This document shows, piece after piece, positions 1 to 11,426 of a stretch of 64,000 nucleotides of DNA. This DNA is from Cruorifilaria tuberocauda. Lineage: Eukaryota > Nematoda > Chromadorea > Rhabditida > Onchocercidae. The stretch lies in NCBI GenBank assembly GCA_013365365.1, contig JABVXU010000022.1, positions 62,001 through 126,000 on the forward strand, given 5' to 3'. The notes beneath the pieces were generated by a model. It was not told the DNA's origin and searched no databases. It was given only the letters and a program-made list of their open reading frames with translations. Within the stretch, counting starts at the first letter, position 1. Each line of letters opens with the position of its first letter. The position numbers and the translations under genes are program-made.

Positions 1-67
1 TTCCAGTAATCATCACCAAATAGTGCTGAAAAACTATTCCAAATAAACTGTTTTATTAATACCCAAG

Positions 68-622
68 TGAATTCAAAAGTCTTGGAATCTATTCTAATCA
101 GAAGGAATTGGAAAGAGAACTGAATGGTGCCGGTGGAAAGAGTAAGAATCACTGGAAAAATGTAAAAGCTACCGGATGAAGAGATTGTTTCCAAGTTACA
201 ATGAATTCAGCTGCTGTCCAACAACATAATATTTAAAATTTATTCAGTTGGTTAATAACAAGCAAAAGTTCAATTCCTAAAGCACTTATCATTCACGGTA
301 TTTCATGATAAAAATGACAAATTTATTTATCACATTTTTCGATAACCACAGAATTTAACAGCTTATGAACTACCTATCAAGATGATTACTGAGTTTCGAA
401 ACACCTTCTGTTGTAGAACTCTGAAACATTTTTGTCAATAAATTCAATAACTTCTAAACCAAATTTTCATTTGCTTCTAAGTGTATTATTGTTTGCGATC
501 AAATATCGATCTATTGTTTTATGAATTTGTTGTCAAATCATTAATACATTTTTTTGCCAGATAATTATGATAAGTATAAAAATCGTCGAAGAAATCAATT
601 CTCTGAAAAACAAGTTAGCTGA
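68..622 (+). CDS. Possible 3' end of a gene running off the left edge
   Basis: Two exons can be joined: about 68-141, ending at a strong donor (GTAAGA), and 561-622, after a TTTTTTGCCAG acceptor. Together they encode a short charged tail that ends ...KYKNRRRNQFSEKQVS and stops at 620-622. The 5' part would lie outside the window. A competing reading uses the same second exon in another frame: ATG at 567, exons 567-648 and 1068-1114, giving a 42-residue coiled-coil-like peptide (...LKNKLAELVCKQQRF...). I cannot decide between them and recognise neither product. Both could be chance open stretches in AT-rich DNA. Confidence 0.27.
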
Positions 623-1114
623 ACTGGTGTGTAAACAACAGAGGTTCGGTAATGAATTTTGATGATTTATTTATAAAATCCAGTGGAAAACTTGTCTTCA
701 GTTATGTTTGCTAATCTAAAAAACTGAGTTTATTAAACATTATATTTAATTCAATTAATGATTTATTAAAAAACAACTTTAACTGTTTAATGAATTGGAA
801 TGGAATGGTGTTTTGTGAAAAGAAAATTGTTGTTTGCATTAATTAGCAAATGTTTCTTGCCCTATAAGGTAGAAGATGACATAGTATTCTGGCTCGATAT
901 TCTGTGATCAATCTTTCACTCTTTTACCTTTTGTCTTTTCATTTATCATTGACAGTATGCGTGAAATAATAGGCGGAAAATGATTCATTCTTCAGATTGA
1001 ACAAGCCAATTGATTGATGCGTTATTTTTAGTTTCTGCATTTTTGTGCAAAACATTCTCAATTGCAGATAATTCAGTTGAAATGTCCTTGAAGTTGATGA
1101 AAATTTCAGCATAG

Positions 1115-3080
1115 AAATAAAACTGTTTTGGCTTTTGGTAAAGATATTAAATCAATTATAAAGATGGAATTACTTTTTAGAGTTTGATCTATGCAACAAT
1201 AAAAAAGATCAAAATATTATGTAAAGTTTTTCATTGCAAATTTATGTAACTAATACGTAACACATCTGTTCTCTTATTGTTTGCTCATCTCTTCCTTCCA
1301 TTCCGACAATTTAAACAACAGTGGATTTCTTAAAAATTTATTTGGTAAATTAAATCAACAATTCAGTGGGAAACGAAGAATGACTGTGGAAGAACGAGAA
1401 TTCTTAGATACTGCAAATATCAACTTTTATTAACAATCGTAAGATGGGAGAGCTGTCGGTGACTTTAATAGGAAATTCGCATCTGTGACAACTGCATGGC
1501 ACTTTGTGCGGTTGACCGTCTTGATTTCTTATGATTATTGAAGTGCAATCAGTTAATACGTTTTGTATCACTTCCGCTATTTTTCTCTCTCAAGTAATCA
1601 ATATCTTTTATATATTTCCATTTCCGATTTTCAATTTTATTTTCTTAAAATTGGGAAATAAAGCAAAAAACGTTTTACTGTGTAAAGTTGTATATTCGTT
1701 TTGCTGAGTGTATATTAATCACCTTTAAAGTATAACAACTTAGAAGCTTAAGTTTGCAGCTACAAACTCTAACAAGTTATAACAATTCTTCATTCTTCAT
1801 CCGTTGGAAGTGAATTAATAACACTGAATCACTAAATGTTAAAGATAGGTATCGTTGGAAATGTTTTTCTGGAATATATTTTTAAAAATTGATAACTTGA
1901 TTGCAAAATAGTTCAATATCTGCCTATGAAATCTCTATATTTATGATTTCTGCAATTTTATAAGGATGAATAAGTATTTGGTATTTCAAGAAGTTCGATC
2001 TTTGTTGGCTTGCGTTTTATTAGTCAATGACAGTTTCCCTTCAGAAGATTGGTAAATTAGCACCGTGAAGTTATGTTACCAATCGGAAGCGAATAAAATA
2101 TACCGAATGTGTGGGAATGCTAATGCTCCAATATTTTATAACATTTTCATTCAACACATTGCAGTTTTCATCTGATCAAATGCATCCCTGTAGATAAGAA
2201 TCATATAAGGATCATGAATATAATATTTGGACAAACAAAAGGATATTAAAATAGATATGAAATAGATTTGAGCCAAAAATATTTAGCCGACGCAATATTA
2301 ATTTAAATCGCTTTACTCTGCTTTTTAAATAAATCTTTTTTTTAAAAGAAATTGATAATATCAATTAAAGCATTCTATGTGAGCAATAGTCGTTTTCGTT
2401 TTCCACTGCATATGTTATCATCTATCAGAGAATATTTTGAATCAAATAAAATTCATTCTTCTATCATGTTTAACTTATTCAATTTAGTTGACTTGATCAA
2501 ACAATACTTAATTAAATTTTATCCTTTCCTTAGTTCCAACAATTTCATATCTGCAGTTTTCGCATTTTTTTTAAATACATTATCCTTCATATATATATAA
2601 AATCACTATTATTTGAAGAATTTTTAGTATCTCTAAAATTGCGAAATTCGATCTTGAAATCGCTTCAATATACAAAACAATAATTTATTCAAATGATTCA
2701 AATCAAAGAAATACAGTATAACAAATAATAAATGGCCATATTCTTACTTCATAGATTAAGGAAAAAGAGAAATACTGTTGTATTTTTCCTGTTTACTTTT
2801 AGAAAGATATGTTATGAACTTTGACGAAAGTACCACAAAAATCTTTGATTTTTAATTCTATGCACAATTATTGCTCTATTTGCAAATATTACGAACTTTT
2901 ATAGCTTTTTTGTGAATAGCCCTTTCGTGGGTCATTCGGTTTATACAAATATATATATATATATATATGCTTCAATTCCTCAGTTCAATGTAGTTAATAA
3001 TTCTGTAGTCATAACTAAATTTTTCTTAGAATATCATCAATATCTCTGTAACTGTTAGCTAAATGTGAAATAAGTGCAAA
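1115..3080. other. Intergenic, no gene seen
   Basis: AT-rich sequence with only short chance ORFs of low complexity. It contains a 20-bp AT dinucleotide run at 2949-2968. Nothing else is supportable. Confidence 0.6.
2949..2968. repeat. (AT)10 microsatellite
   Basis: Perfect alternating AT run of about 20 bp in intergenic DNA upstream of the copper transporter gene. Confidence 0.85.
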
Positions 3081-3086
3081 AATGAT

Positions 3087-3266
3087 GTGAAATAATACCA
3101 GAGAGTTCAAAAAAAATCTTTGATTTTGTTCTTATATATTCGCGCTAACTGAGGCATTGAAGAAAATTGAAGCATCGGAATTTATTTGTATTTTTGAAAA
3201 AAACAACCATCAGATTCTTATCGGTTTATATCGACCATTTTATTAAACTCTCTAGCATTATTTCAC
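3087..3266. repeat. Inverted repeat, possible small MITE-like element
   Basis: The arm at 3087-3107 and the arm at 3246-3266 are reverse complements over 21 bp with two mismatches. They enclose about 140 bp of AT-rich sequence with no ORF. A second copy of the AAATGTGAAATAA motif lies just outside the left arm (3061-3073), so the left end may be a degenerate double repeat. The size and structure suit a short non-autonomous DNA element or a cruciform-forming palindrome. No clear target-site duplication was identified. Confidence 0.35.
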
Positions 3267-3632
3267 ATTTACCTAATAGTTAAATTTTGTTCAAGTTTTT
3301 TTAACGGAAATTCTGAATTAAACCTCTAATTTGCTAAAATTTAGATTTGAATGCTCATTTATTTACGTAATTTTTCCGTATCAAAAATACTTTCAATGAA
3401 ATGTTGAAATTTTAAAATTATATCCTTCTCCGTTAACATTTTAAAGAAATTTCGAAATTATTTGAGACATATAACATCACATTTACAGTATCATGTAATT
3501 CTACTAGCAATACTTTCATATAATGTCGGACTGGATTGCTAAATATGAATAATAATGAACGTCACATTGTAGTTATATAATGCGCGTATTTTTTAATATA
3601 TTTACTGATTTTGAAATGTTAAAGATACATTA

Positions 3633-4701
3633 ATGGATCATCATAATCAAAAGATGAATCATATCATAAATGATGTTAACATTTCCGCATCTGTGATGGA
3701 CCATTCGGCACACATTCATCACGATCATTCCTCCACGTCTCATATGCATTCCATGTCATTTCATTTTGGCTTCAGTGAAACTGTACTTTTCAATTTTTGG
3801 GTTGTCACTAATCCGATCGGTTTGTTTCTACAATTGTTGATTGAGGAATCAATGAATTCTAGAACCTGCACTAAAAGATAACAAAATCGAAATTCTCACT
3901 ACTAGATTGTTTTATTGAAGAAAGCTATGCTTAAAGATGGGAATCATTTCTGTAACAATGAACTGCTACTAGCTGATCCAGCAAGAAATATCAAATTCTC
4001 TCAAAATTCAGGAATGATAACAACATGTGCTCTAGCAGTCTTCATCTGTTTTATAATGGAAAGTATCCGATGGTTTCGAGGTATCAGACCACCGTATAAT
4101 GTTGATTTGCATACGGAGCAGTCATCCGTCGCAAATCTTAAGTTAGGATTTTAATTAAAATCCCTTAAATTTTTATTTTCCGTAATTATTTTTAGTTAAA
4201 AATTGTCGTTGCAAATTCCGAAAAAAAACCACAATTTCTAGATTTGCTCCACATATTACGACAGCTATTTGCACGGATGCAATTTTGCATACAATTCAAC
4301 TTACACTAAGTTATGTTTTAATGCTACTCTTTATGACATACAATGTATGGATCTGTACAGCAACTGTTGTTGGTGAAGTGTTCGCCAGACTCATTTTTGC
4401 CGTTTTGTTTGGTGAGAAACAATTAATAAAAGCGGTGAGTTGTTTTGAATTAGCTTTACCTGTTAACTACCTGAAAAAAATTGAAACAAAAATCGGAAAA
4501 ACCTGAAGGATTTGGAACATGAAAATATATAAGTACAGATGAACCGCGAAAAATCGAAATATTCTCAACGATTTAGAATCTGAAAAATGATTAGTTAAAT
4601 AATAAAAGTTTCTGATCGAGTTATGTTAAGAAGTCAAATGACTATAAAACTGTTGCAGCCAATAATTTCAGAATTGTGCTGATGTGGGATGTTGTACCTG
4701 A
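3633..4701 (+). CDS. CTR-family high-affinity copper transporter
   Basis: Four exons, 3633-3819, 4012-4141, 4242-4434 and 4672-4701, join in phase to a 179-residue protein. CTR proteins form trimeric pores that import Cu(I) across the plasma or endosomal membrane. The extracellular N-terminus is rich in His and Met (DHSAHIHHDHSS, HMHSMSFHFG), as expected for copper capture, and leads into the family pattern FHFG..ETVLFNFW. TM1 is about residues 67-83. TM2 carries the diagnostic MX3M motif (MLLFM), followed by TYNVWIC and a third segment rich in small residues. The last exon gives a Cys-rich tail (NCADVGCCT), comparable to the metal-binding HCH or CC tails of relatives. If intron 3 were retained, the tail would instead read ...VSCFELALP. 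Length matches the family (about 150-190 residues). Confidence 0.88.
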
Positions 4702-4763
4702 TTCCAAGAGTTCCACTCGATTTCTTACCTTGAAAGCAAGTGTTATATTCTCAAACAAACATG

Positions 4764-4769
4764 AATAAA
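4764..4769 (+). terminator. Poly(A) signal of the copper transporter gene
   Basis: AATAAA lies 63 nt after the predicted stop codon and is followed within 25 nt by two further AATAAA-like motifs. This fits a short nematode 3' UTR. Confidence 0.5.
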
Positions 4770-5617
4770 TTATAATAAAAATAAATAACTTTATGAATTA
4801 TTCAATGCGTATCTCACACCTCGTAAAATAACGTAAAATAACGGATAGTTTATGAGAAAACCAACCTATATGTCAGCTATACACACCACACGCAGGAAAT
4901 ATTTCAGAGAATTCAAGGGGTCGAAGAGGAAATCCAGATATTCTGAAGTTGGAAGCAAAACTGAAAATGAATTATTTGCAAATCAATCCTTTATCTATTT
5001 CACTATATTCACATTTTAATCTTTTCCGCACTATTTTTTTTTGATTTTTAACTGACATTAAGGAAAGAATTATGGAACTTAATCCTTCATGTAATGTTCG
5101 CTTCTTATTCAGTTAAGCTTAATCAGCGTAAACATATATTTAGTCTTAGACCTTAATGTTTTTTAAATTAACAATTTAAAGTTGCCGTGGGAATGTCAAA
5201 TTCAAAATTACTATCAATCAAAAATAAAAAATATTCAGTTAGTTCAGTACGTAACTGCAGTATCAGTATTCATTCTTAAAATCATGAAGTCAACATCAAA
5301 ATTTTTATCAATATGAAACGAACATTTTCATAAGTCACTTGCGTTATATCCTGTAACGGCGGAAGGAATGAGTTAGAATGAGTTATTGATAGGAATCGTA
5401 CTTCAGTGGGATTTGCACCGGTTTCTCAGTGGAAGGTGGTGCCTTTGTCATCATCCTAATTATTTCCGGATATTGCTACATTTCCATTTAACATTGCTGC
5501 AGACGCTTACATGATACGCATTTGAGAATTAGCAAAAAGCTCAAGCATGAATGTAACACTTGATTGATTGCACCAAAAAGGACGAGGTGAGGGGCGAATA
5601 GAGTAACAAACAACGAC
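4770..5617. other. Intergenic between CTR and TFIIE alpha genes
   Basis: AT-rich with no coding exon. The last 250 bp before the TFIIE alpha start codon are richer in G+C and probably hold its promoter, but no defined element can be named. Confidence 0.5.
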
Positions 5618-8364
5618 ATGTCATTCGATAGTCGACAGGATAATCAGAAGAAAAATGATGATCAGAAAGGAATAATTTTGGAAGAGCTTCCGGAAAATCT
5701 GATCAGGTTTGGTATCCTTCCAGCTACGTTTTTTCCTGCATAATTTTAGAAATAATAAGTTAAGTTTATTTATGGCAGATTTAACGGAAAAGCCTATTTT
5801 AATCCTATTAAAACTTAAATCTTTCCTTTTTTCTTTACGATAATAAAATTATTAATAAATGTAGGATTGAGTTCTATTTTTAAGTAGTCGTTTATATATT
5901 ATTAATTATTAGATGTCCAACTCATGTATTGTTATTCTACTGATCCAGAGTTTCCTGTATAAGAAACATCCATTTCAGTCACAAGGTCACTAAAGATTTA
6001 ATTTTCTTTTAAATGAAAATGAATAATGGAATAATGTAGATGTATGGTTTCAACTGCCAAATAAGGTCGGCTATTCCCTCTCCTAGTCTCGTCAAGCAAG
6101 AAATTTCTTTTACTGTCATTGTCTTCAGTATAGTATAGCGAATTATTATTATCATTCTATTCTTCAATGAAATTTCTGCTTCTCTGTGTTCAATGCTTCC
6201 ATGCTTTAATGAAAAATTAAAATTAATCCTGGATTTGAGATTTTTGAGCAATTGATTTTTTTAAAGGTTTGTATCGCTGATGGTGAAGACATTTTATGGT
6301 AAAGAGCATTATGTTGTTTTGGATTATGTGCAAAAGAATAAATGTATCAAGGAAGATGATCTAAGGCAGTTGGTTAAATTTGAACAGCGCTTTCTGCGAA
6401 CAGTAATTTTTCTTTTCTGATTTAGGTGAATTAGTGCAATTTTTTTGCATGAAGCTAAGTTTTGAAACATTTGTGGAATATGACATATTATTAATTTTAT
6501 TTGGTGGTATAAATTTTGCTGTTGGGTATATTTTCAGTTAATCAATTTCAGGTTTTAATGCAATTAAAAGTTGATAAAATTCTGAAGGAACGTTTAGTGT
6601 CTGAAGAAATAGATGGTCGGGCGCGTAAAGTCAATTATTATTTTATTAATTACAAGGCATTATTGAATGTGGCAAAATATAAAATTGACCATATGAGGTT
6701 TGCCAACTAATTTTTTAAACGACTCAATCTCATGAAGTACATCGATTATTCTGATAACTATATTGATAGTTGGTCTGTTTCACTGTAGTCGCTTGGAAAG
6801 AACTGACAATGTTACTACTGATCATTTGCTTGAAAATTCCTGTAATTTATTCCGATTGAAAATCGGCGAAATTACATACATATTTTGGACTCAGTCGTGT
6901 GACTGAAAAGCATTAACATTTTCATAGGCAGCGTTTGGAAGTAAAGGATAAAGATGAAGTGCATAAAGCTTCATATCGCTGTACTGGTTGTCAGTATCAA
7001 TATGACGCCATGGAAATGGATAAAATTTTTGACCCGGTGACGCAAGAGCTTTTTTGTTGGCGGTGTCAGCAAATTGTCGAGCCAGATGAAACTGCTGGAC
7101 CAACGGATGAGACAAGGTAAACTTTTGTTGCTTCGGGAGATTTTCCTATTTATTTGCTTAGTCTTTATTGCATTTTCTCATTGGTAATGAGGAACATTTG
7201 TGTATATTTTCTCTTTTTCAGGGTTCGCTACCGAATTCTTACGTTTGTTTTCTTCTCATTTAGGTCGTCTTTGGCACGTTTCAACGAGCAGATGACTCCA
7301 TTCTATTCAATGTTACAAAACTTGTATGGTATACGTCTTGCCAGGCATCTTATCGAACCATCAATTAAAGCTGCAGATAATATCATTATGGAACGTAAGT
7401 TATTTCTCGCTTCACTCAATGGTGACTGAAAAGCATTAACATTTTTATAGGGAGCCTTTGGAAGTAAAAGATAAAGATGAAGTGCATAAAGCTTCATATC
7501 GCTGTACTCGTCAATGGTGAAATTTAGAAAAATTAATTTACTATATTTTTTTTCATTTATTCTTTTTCGATTTTTCGAGTTTTTAGTGGATGGAAAACAA
7601 GTAACAGCAATTGGTGAGCGATCATTTGACGATCAAACAACTGCTTCACGATCCACAATGTACCAGAATAGTATTATGGTGAGCATAGTAGAAGAAGGTG
7701 TAACTTCAAATGTTGAACCTAAAAAGCTTGTACCCTGGCTTCACAGCAGTCAGGTATGTTTTTTCGAACTGTGCTATTGGTAAAGAATAGTATTTGGATG
7801 CTAATCTGCTGTGATCATAATAAATAATAATATTTTCCTCTTTTTCAGAAAGATGAACAAACAACAGATTCTTTCGTAATCTCTTCCGATAATCCTGTCT
7901 ATTCGAATGAAATTATAGGTGCCGAAAGAAATAAAAATGATATCGATAGCTTATTAGTCACGGAATTAGAAGAGGTTTATATTATTTCATTGTCACATTT
8001 ATTTAGAAACAATAAAAGGGACTTGGTTAATGGGAAGAATAGGTAGAAAAATATTAGCAGGTCGACAAGAACCGATTAGCTGCTCCTATTTTATTGTCTA
8101 ATATCCATTTGTCTCCCAATTTACTAGTGTACATCTTATAGTGCATCTTTAATGTTTTAGACAAAGCCGGGAACGTCTCTTGGAGAAGGTATTCAAGAAG
8201 CTGCATATGATCCGATTGGTATCGAAAGTGATGATGATGAAGTTATCTTCGTTGCCGGAAAGAAATATTATTTAGACGAAATTACACCCGAATTGGTATC
8301 TCAGATGAGTGCTTCCGAAAAAGAAATTTATATACAAAGGACACAAGAAAATTTCGATTATTAA
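5618..8364 (+). CDS. GTF2E1: Transcription initiation factor IIE subunit alpha
   Basis: Eight exons, 5618-5706, 6267-6402, 6552-6697, 6928-7116, 7264-7394, 7587-7753, 7849-7974 and 8161-8364, join in phase to 395 residues (human about 439). TFIIE alpha recruits TFIIH to the Pol II pre-initiation complex and stimulates its activities. Residues about 30-125 form the winged-helix TFE/IIE domain (FVSLMVKTFYGKEHYVVLDY, then a run ending VNYYFINYKALLNV). A four-Cys zinc ribbon follows (C142TGC145 and C167WRC170) with the usual spacing. The C-terminal part is acidic (ESDDDEVIFVAG), resembling the TFIIH-binding acidic region. The start was chosen because it opens the frame leading into the conserved domain. 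Intron 5 contains an 87-bp imperfect copy of the exon 4 acceptor region. Confidence 0.93.
7422..7508 (+). pseudogene. Partial duplicate of TFIIE alpha exon 4 inside intron 5
   Basis: This 87-bp stretch matches 6899-6985 with four mismatches. It includes the end of the preceding intron, the TAG acceptor and the first 58 nt of exon 4, but breaks off before the second zinc ligand. If spliced from exon 5 it would meet an in-frame stop within a few codons, so it is a dead copy or at most a poison exon. It lies about 520 bp downstream of the original. Confidence 0.9.
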
Positions 8365-10122
8365 TGTCTAACTTTGTGACTTCTGTTCCTAAGTTAATAG
8401 ATTTTTGCGAAACACTTTTTGTCGAAATGAACAAAATCAAAGCTTCATTCAAATTTGAAACTTTACTTGCATTATATGTAAAGGAAATTACGATACGGCG
8501 TAATACATTAGTAACAGTTTATTTGGAATTTTGTAGATTTTGTTTTTTATTATTCTCATGGACTAAGGAACTCAGGGGGATTATTCTTAGGGAATTTATT
8601 GCTCTTACATTTTTCCATGCATTTCGAGTTTCTTCATCAGCATGAAGTCTCTTTGTTATGTTTGTTGTCCAGTTTAAACTTTGTCTAAAGTCTCACCAAC
8701 TATTATTTTTTGATGTTGCATAGGAGATTCATGTCCTCTTTATTCAGCTATACAATTTTATTTGTGATTGTTGAATTCTTAAATTACATTTCATCATGCT
8801 GAATGTATTTTCTGAGGTATGGGGTTTTTATCATATTGACAGTTGTAAATGCTGTATTTACATTTAATGTAAGAAGTTCCTTGTTGGCATCGTATAATTT
8901 ATCACAAAAACGATCTCATATCCTTCACTTTTATTTCAGTTTTCTTCCAGCGAATTTCGATCCGTTTGAAGCTTGAAGTACTTCAGATTACTTCTGCTTG
9001 GAGTATTTATTATGTTATTATGGGATGAGTACTTGTAGGTGACAAAAGGTTTAGAGGTCCTCTAAGGTGCTTTAGAAGGGAATAAGACCACTTACTGCAT
9101 GGGCGTAACAATAGAGGCCAGGCTGAAGTAATGTTTTAAGTTTTACAAAATTTTAAATGAATCCGTAGCTCATTATATTAGATGACGTGAAAATTAGCTT
9201 GGAGTGTAGATCTGCGCTTTTATAATTAATTTTTAAATTCTTCTGATTCCTTGATTTTCATAGCGGATATTTTCACATCGCGGGGTTGGTGTACGTGATT
9301 ATTACTCGAAAATGAGGGTCATCCAAATTTTTTGAGGTGACTGAATTCTTTGCCATGGAGCGAGTCACCATGTTTTTTCTTCGGAATTTGAAATCTATTA
9401 TAGCTGTTAGGACAGAGAGTAATAGAACTTTCCCCTTTTGGCAAGCATCACCCACTATACTAATTAATCTGCTCAATGGACAAGAAATCGGAAGAGAATA
9501 TGTATATCGAAAAGTAACTATCTCGATATGTTACAGACCACTGGATTGGGAAGCTCTCTTGTCAGCCGAGGTGAAGTGATTCCTTAGCGTCCCATCGCAG
9601 TGAAGTGTGCAAACTTGGTCTTATCTTTTTAGGTCATTAGTATGGTCGGTGATGCTTGCTAATAGTAAAAATTTGCATTACATTGAACTAGAAGATTGAG
9701 GGTCAAGCAGACATATTTCCCATTGTAACTCAATGAAACAGAAATGATGTCTGTTGCGTCGAAAATGGAGACAGTGAACATGAGTCTTCGTATGAAAGTT
9801 CAGGAATATTGTATAGTAGCGCTTCAGCTTGACTAACTTCAGTTAAACCATTTATAGTGTGGTTTTTAAGTGATCTGATTTGATCCATTTATTATTGGTA
9901 TGCTCATAAGATCCACTTCTGATCTGCAGTTTCCGTATTTTTTATCTCAAAGATAATTTCTGGTTTTATGCTATTATTGATCAGGCTGATGAATCTGTAA
10001 TGTGCCACGGTCTTTTATTATGTTGTGGGTACAAATTATGTTTATTCAGATTATATGATTTCATAAAGATTATTTTCCGATTTACATTCAGCAACACCAG
10101 TGTGGAGGAAGGCGAAGAAAAC
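8365..10122. other. Intergenic, no gene supported
   Basis: Between TFIIE alpha and NAC beta. About 8940-9800 is less AT-rich than its surroundings and has short ORFs on both strands (for example 9337-9579 + and 9273-9476 -). None resembles a known domain or joins to others in phase. A decayed repeat is possible but not demonstrable. Confidence 0.45.
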
Positions 10123-11332
10123 ATGAATGCTGAAAAGATCAAAAAGTTGCAGCAAAATGCAGCTCAGGTGCGGACAGGTGGTAAGGTATGATTTTTCGAT
10201 TGACTTTAGTTTTGATTAAAGTTAGGGCTTATTTAATCAGGTGATTATGACGCATTAGTTTTAATGATATTTCATTATGTCATTTTGTTATGAAGTTTTG
10301 AATTTATGACATTTTATTCTTGGAATAGTTATCTTTTTGTTGCAGGGCACTGCACGAAGGAAGAAGAAGGTTGTTCATAAAACTGCAGCTACTGACGACA
10401 AAAAGTTGCAAAGCAATCTGAAGAAGCTTTCAGTCACAAACATTCCTGGAATTGAAGAGGTTCCATATGAATGCCTTTCACTTTCGAGTAATCATACCAG
10501 TGTTCATAAGTTTATGATACCAACACTCTAGGTCAATATGATAAAAGATGATGGAACGGTGATACATTTCAATAATCCAAAAGTACAAGCTTCTGTTCCT
10601 GCGAACACATTCTCGGTGACAGGAAGTGCCGAAAATAAACGTTGGTTCTTTTGCATGGTCTATTCTAAACATATGGTTTATGCGTTGTTTTTATTTTAAT
10701 ATTTGCAAAAAATAAATCCAGTGTGTTGTTCTCATACTGTTTATCAACATACTATATTATTTTTATATCGCTTTAGAAATTACGGAGATGTTGCCTGGTA
10801 TTCTGAATCAGCTGGGAGCAGAATCATTAACACATTTAAAAAAATTAGCAAACAATGTTACTAGTCAATTTAAATCTAATGATGACGACGATGTCCCAGG
10901 TTTGTATTTTTGAAAAATTAATTTCTACGAGCCTAGAGAAATAATATGGCTTAATCCTTGAAAGATAATGCATTATAAAGCAACGCTAACATTAACACTT
11001 CATTTTTAAGTAGTAGTTCAGATGAACATCTGAAAAAAGAAGTGAAAGGGAGAACGGAAGGTGTAGGATGGTCCATTACAATCTATTAAGGAATTAAATA
11101 CGAAGAACCAATTTTTTTTCTGTATTCATAACTAAGAAACATGTAGTATTAGTGGATGTGGAAACTAAAAATTCTCCAAAGCTTGTAATTATATTTAGAT
11201 CTTGTTGGTGATTTCGATGAAGCATCAAAAAATGAATCTAAAGTTGGTGATTGCAAGCATGAACATGGACATGAACACGGACAGAATTTCCGTCATGAGG
11301 CTGGAGAAATGGAAGCTAAACTGGCTGCATGA
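10123..11332 (+). CDS. BTF3: Nascent polypeptide-associated complex subunit beta (BTF3-like)
   Basis: Five exons, 10123-10185, 10346-10459, 10532-10640, 10777-10899 and 11199-11332, give 180 residues in phase. NAC beta binds the ribosome near the exit tunnel and, with NAC alpha, shields nascent chains and controls signal-recognition-particle access. The basic ribosome-binding motif is present ([20 protein letters not shown]), followed by the NAC domain ([31 protein letters not shown]). The usual family ending ([16 protein letters not shown]) is followed by about 25 extra residues rich in His, Gly and Glu ([17 protein letters not shown]) before the stop. The C. elegans homologue is icd-1. The donor of exon 2 (GTTCCA) is weak, but phase and conservation support it. 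Confidence 0.93.
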
Positions 11333-11342
11333 AAATACCACT

Positions 11343-11426
11343 GAAACTTCGCGATATTGCTTAGTTTATTCCCTGGTAGAAAGTGAAACTTCGCGATATT
11401 GCTTAGTTTATTCCCTGGTAGAAAGT
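11343..11426 (+). repeat. Exact 42-bp tandem duplication in the NAC beta 3' UTR
   Basis: Two adjacent identical 42-bp copies (11343-11384 and 11385-11426) begin 11 bp after the stop codon. The absence of any difference suggests a recent slippage or duplication event. The repeat is outside the coding sequence and keeps a short ORF open by chance because its length is a multiple of three. Confidence 0.95.

Noticed and set aside
2352..2600. 82-codon ORF upstream of the copper transporter
   Set aside because: Composition is AT-driven (Phe, Ile, Asn, Leu), with no domain, no linked exons and no family resemblance.
9273..9579. Overlapping plus- and minus-strand ORFs, considered as a retrotransposon fragment
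   Set aside because: The minus frame has a TRSMAKN-like string but no reverse transcriptase, protease or integrase motif and no terminal repeats.
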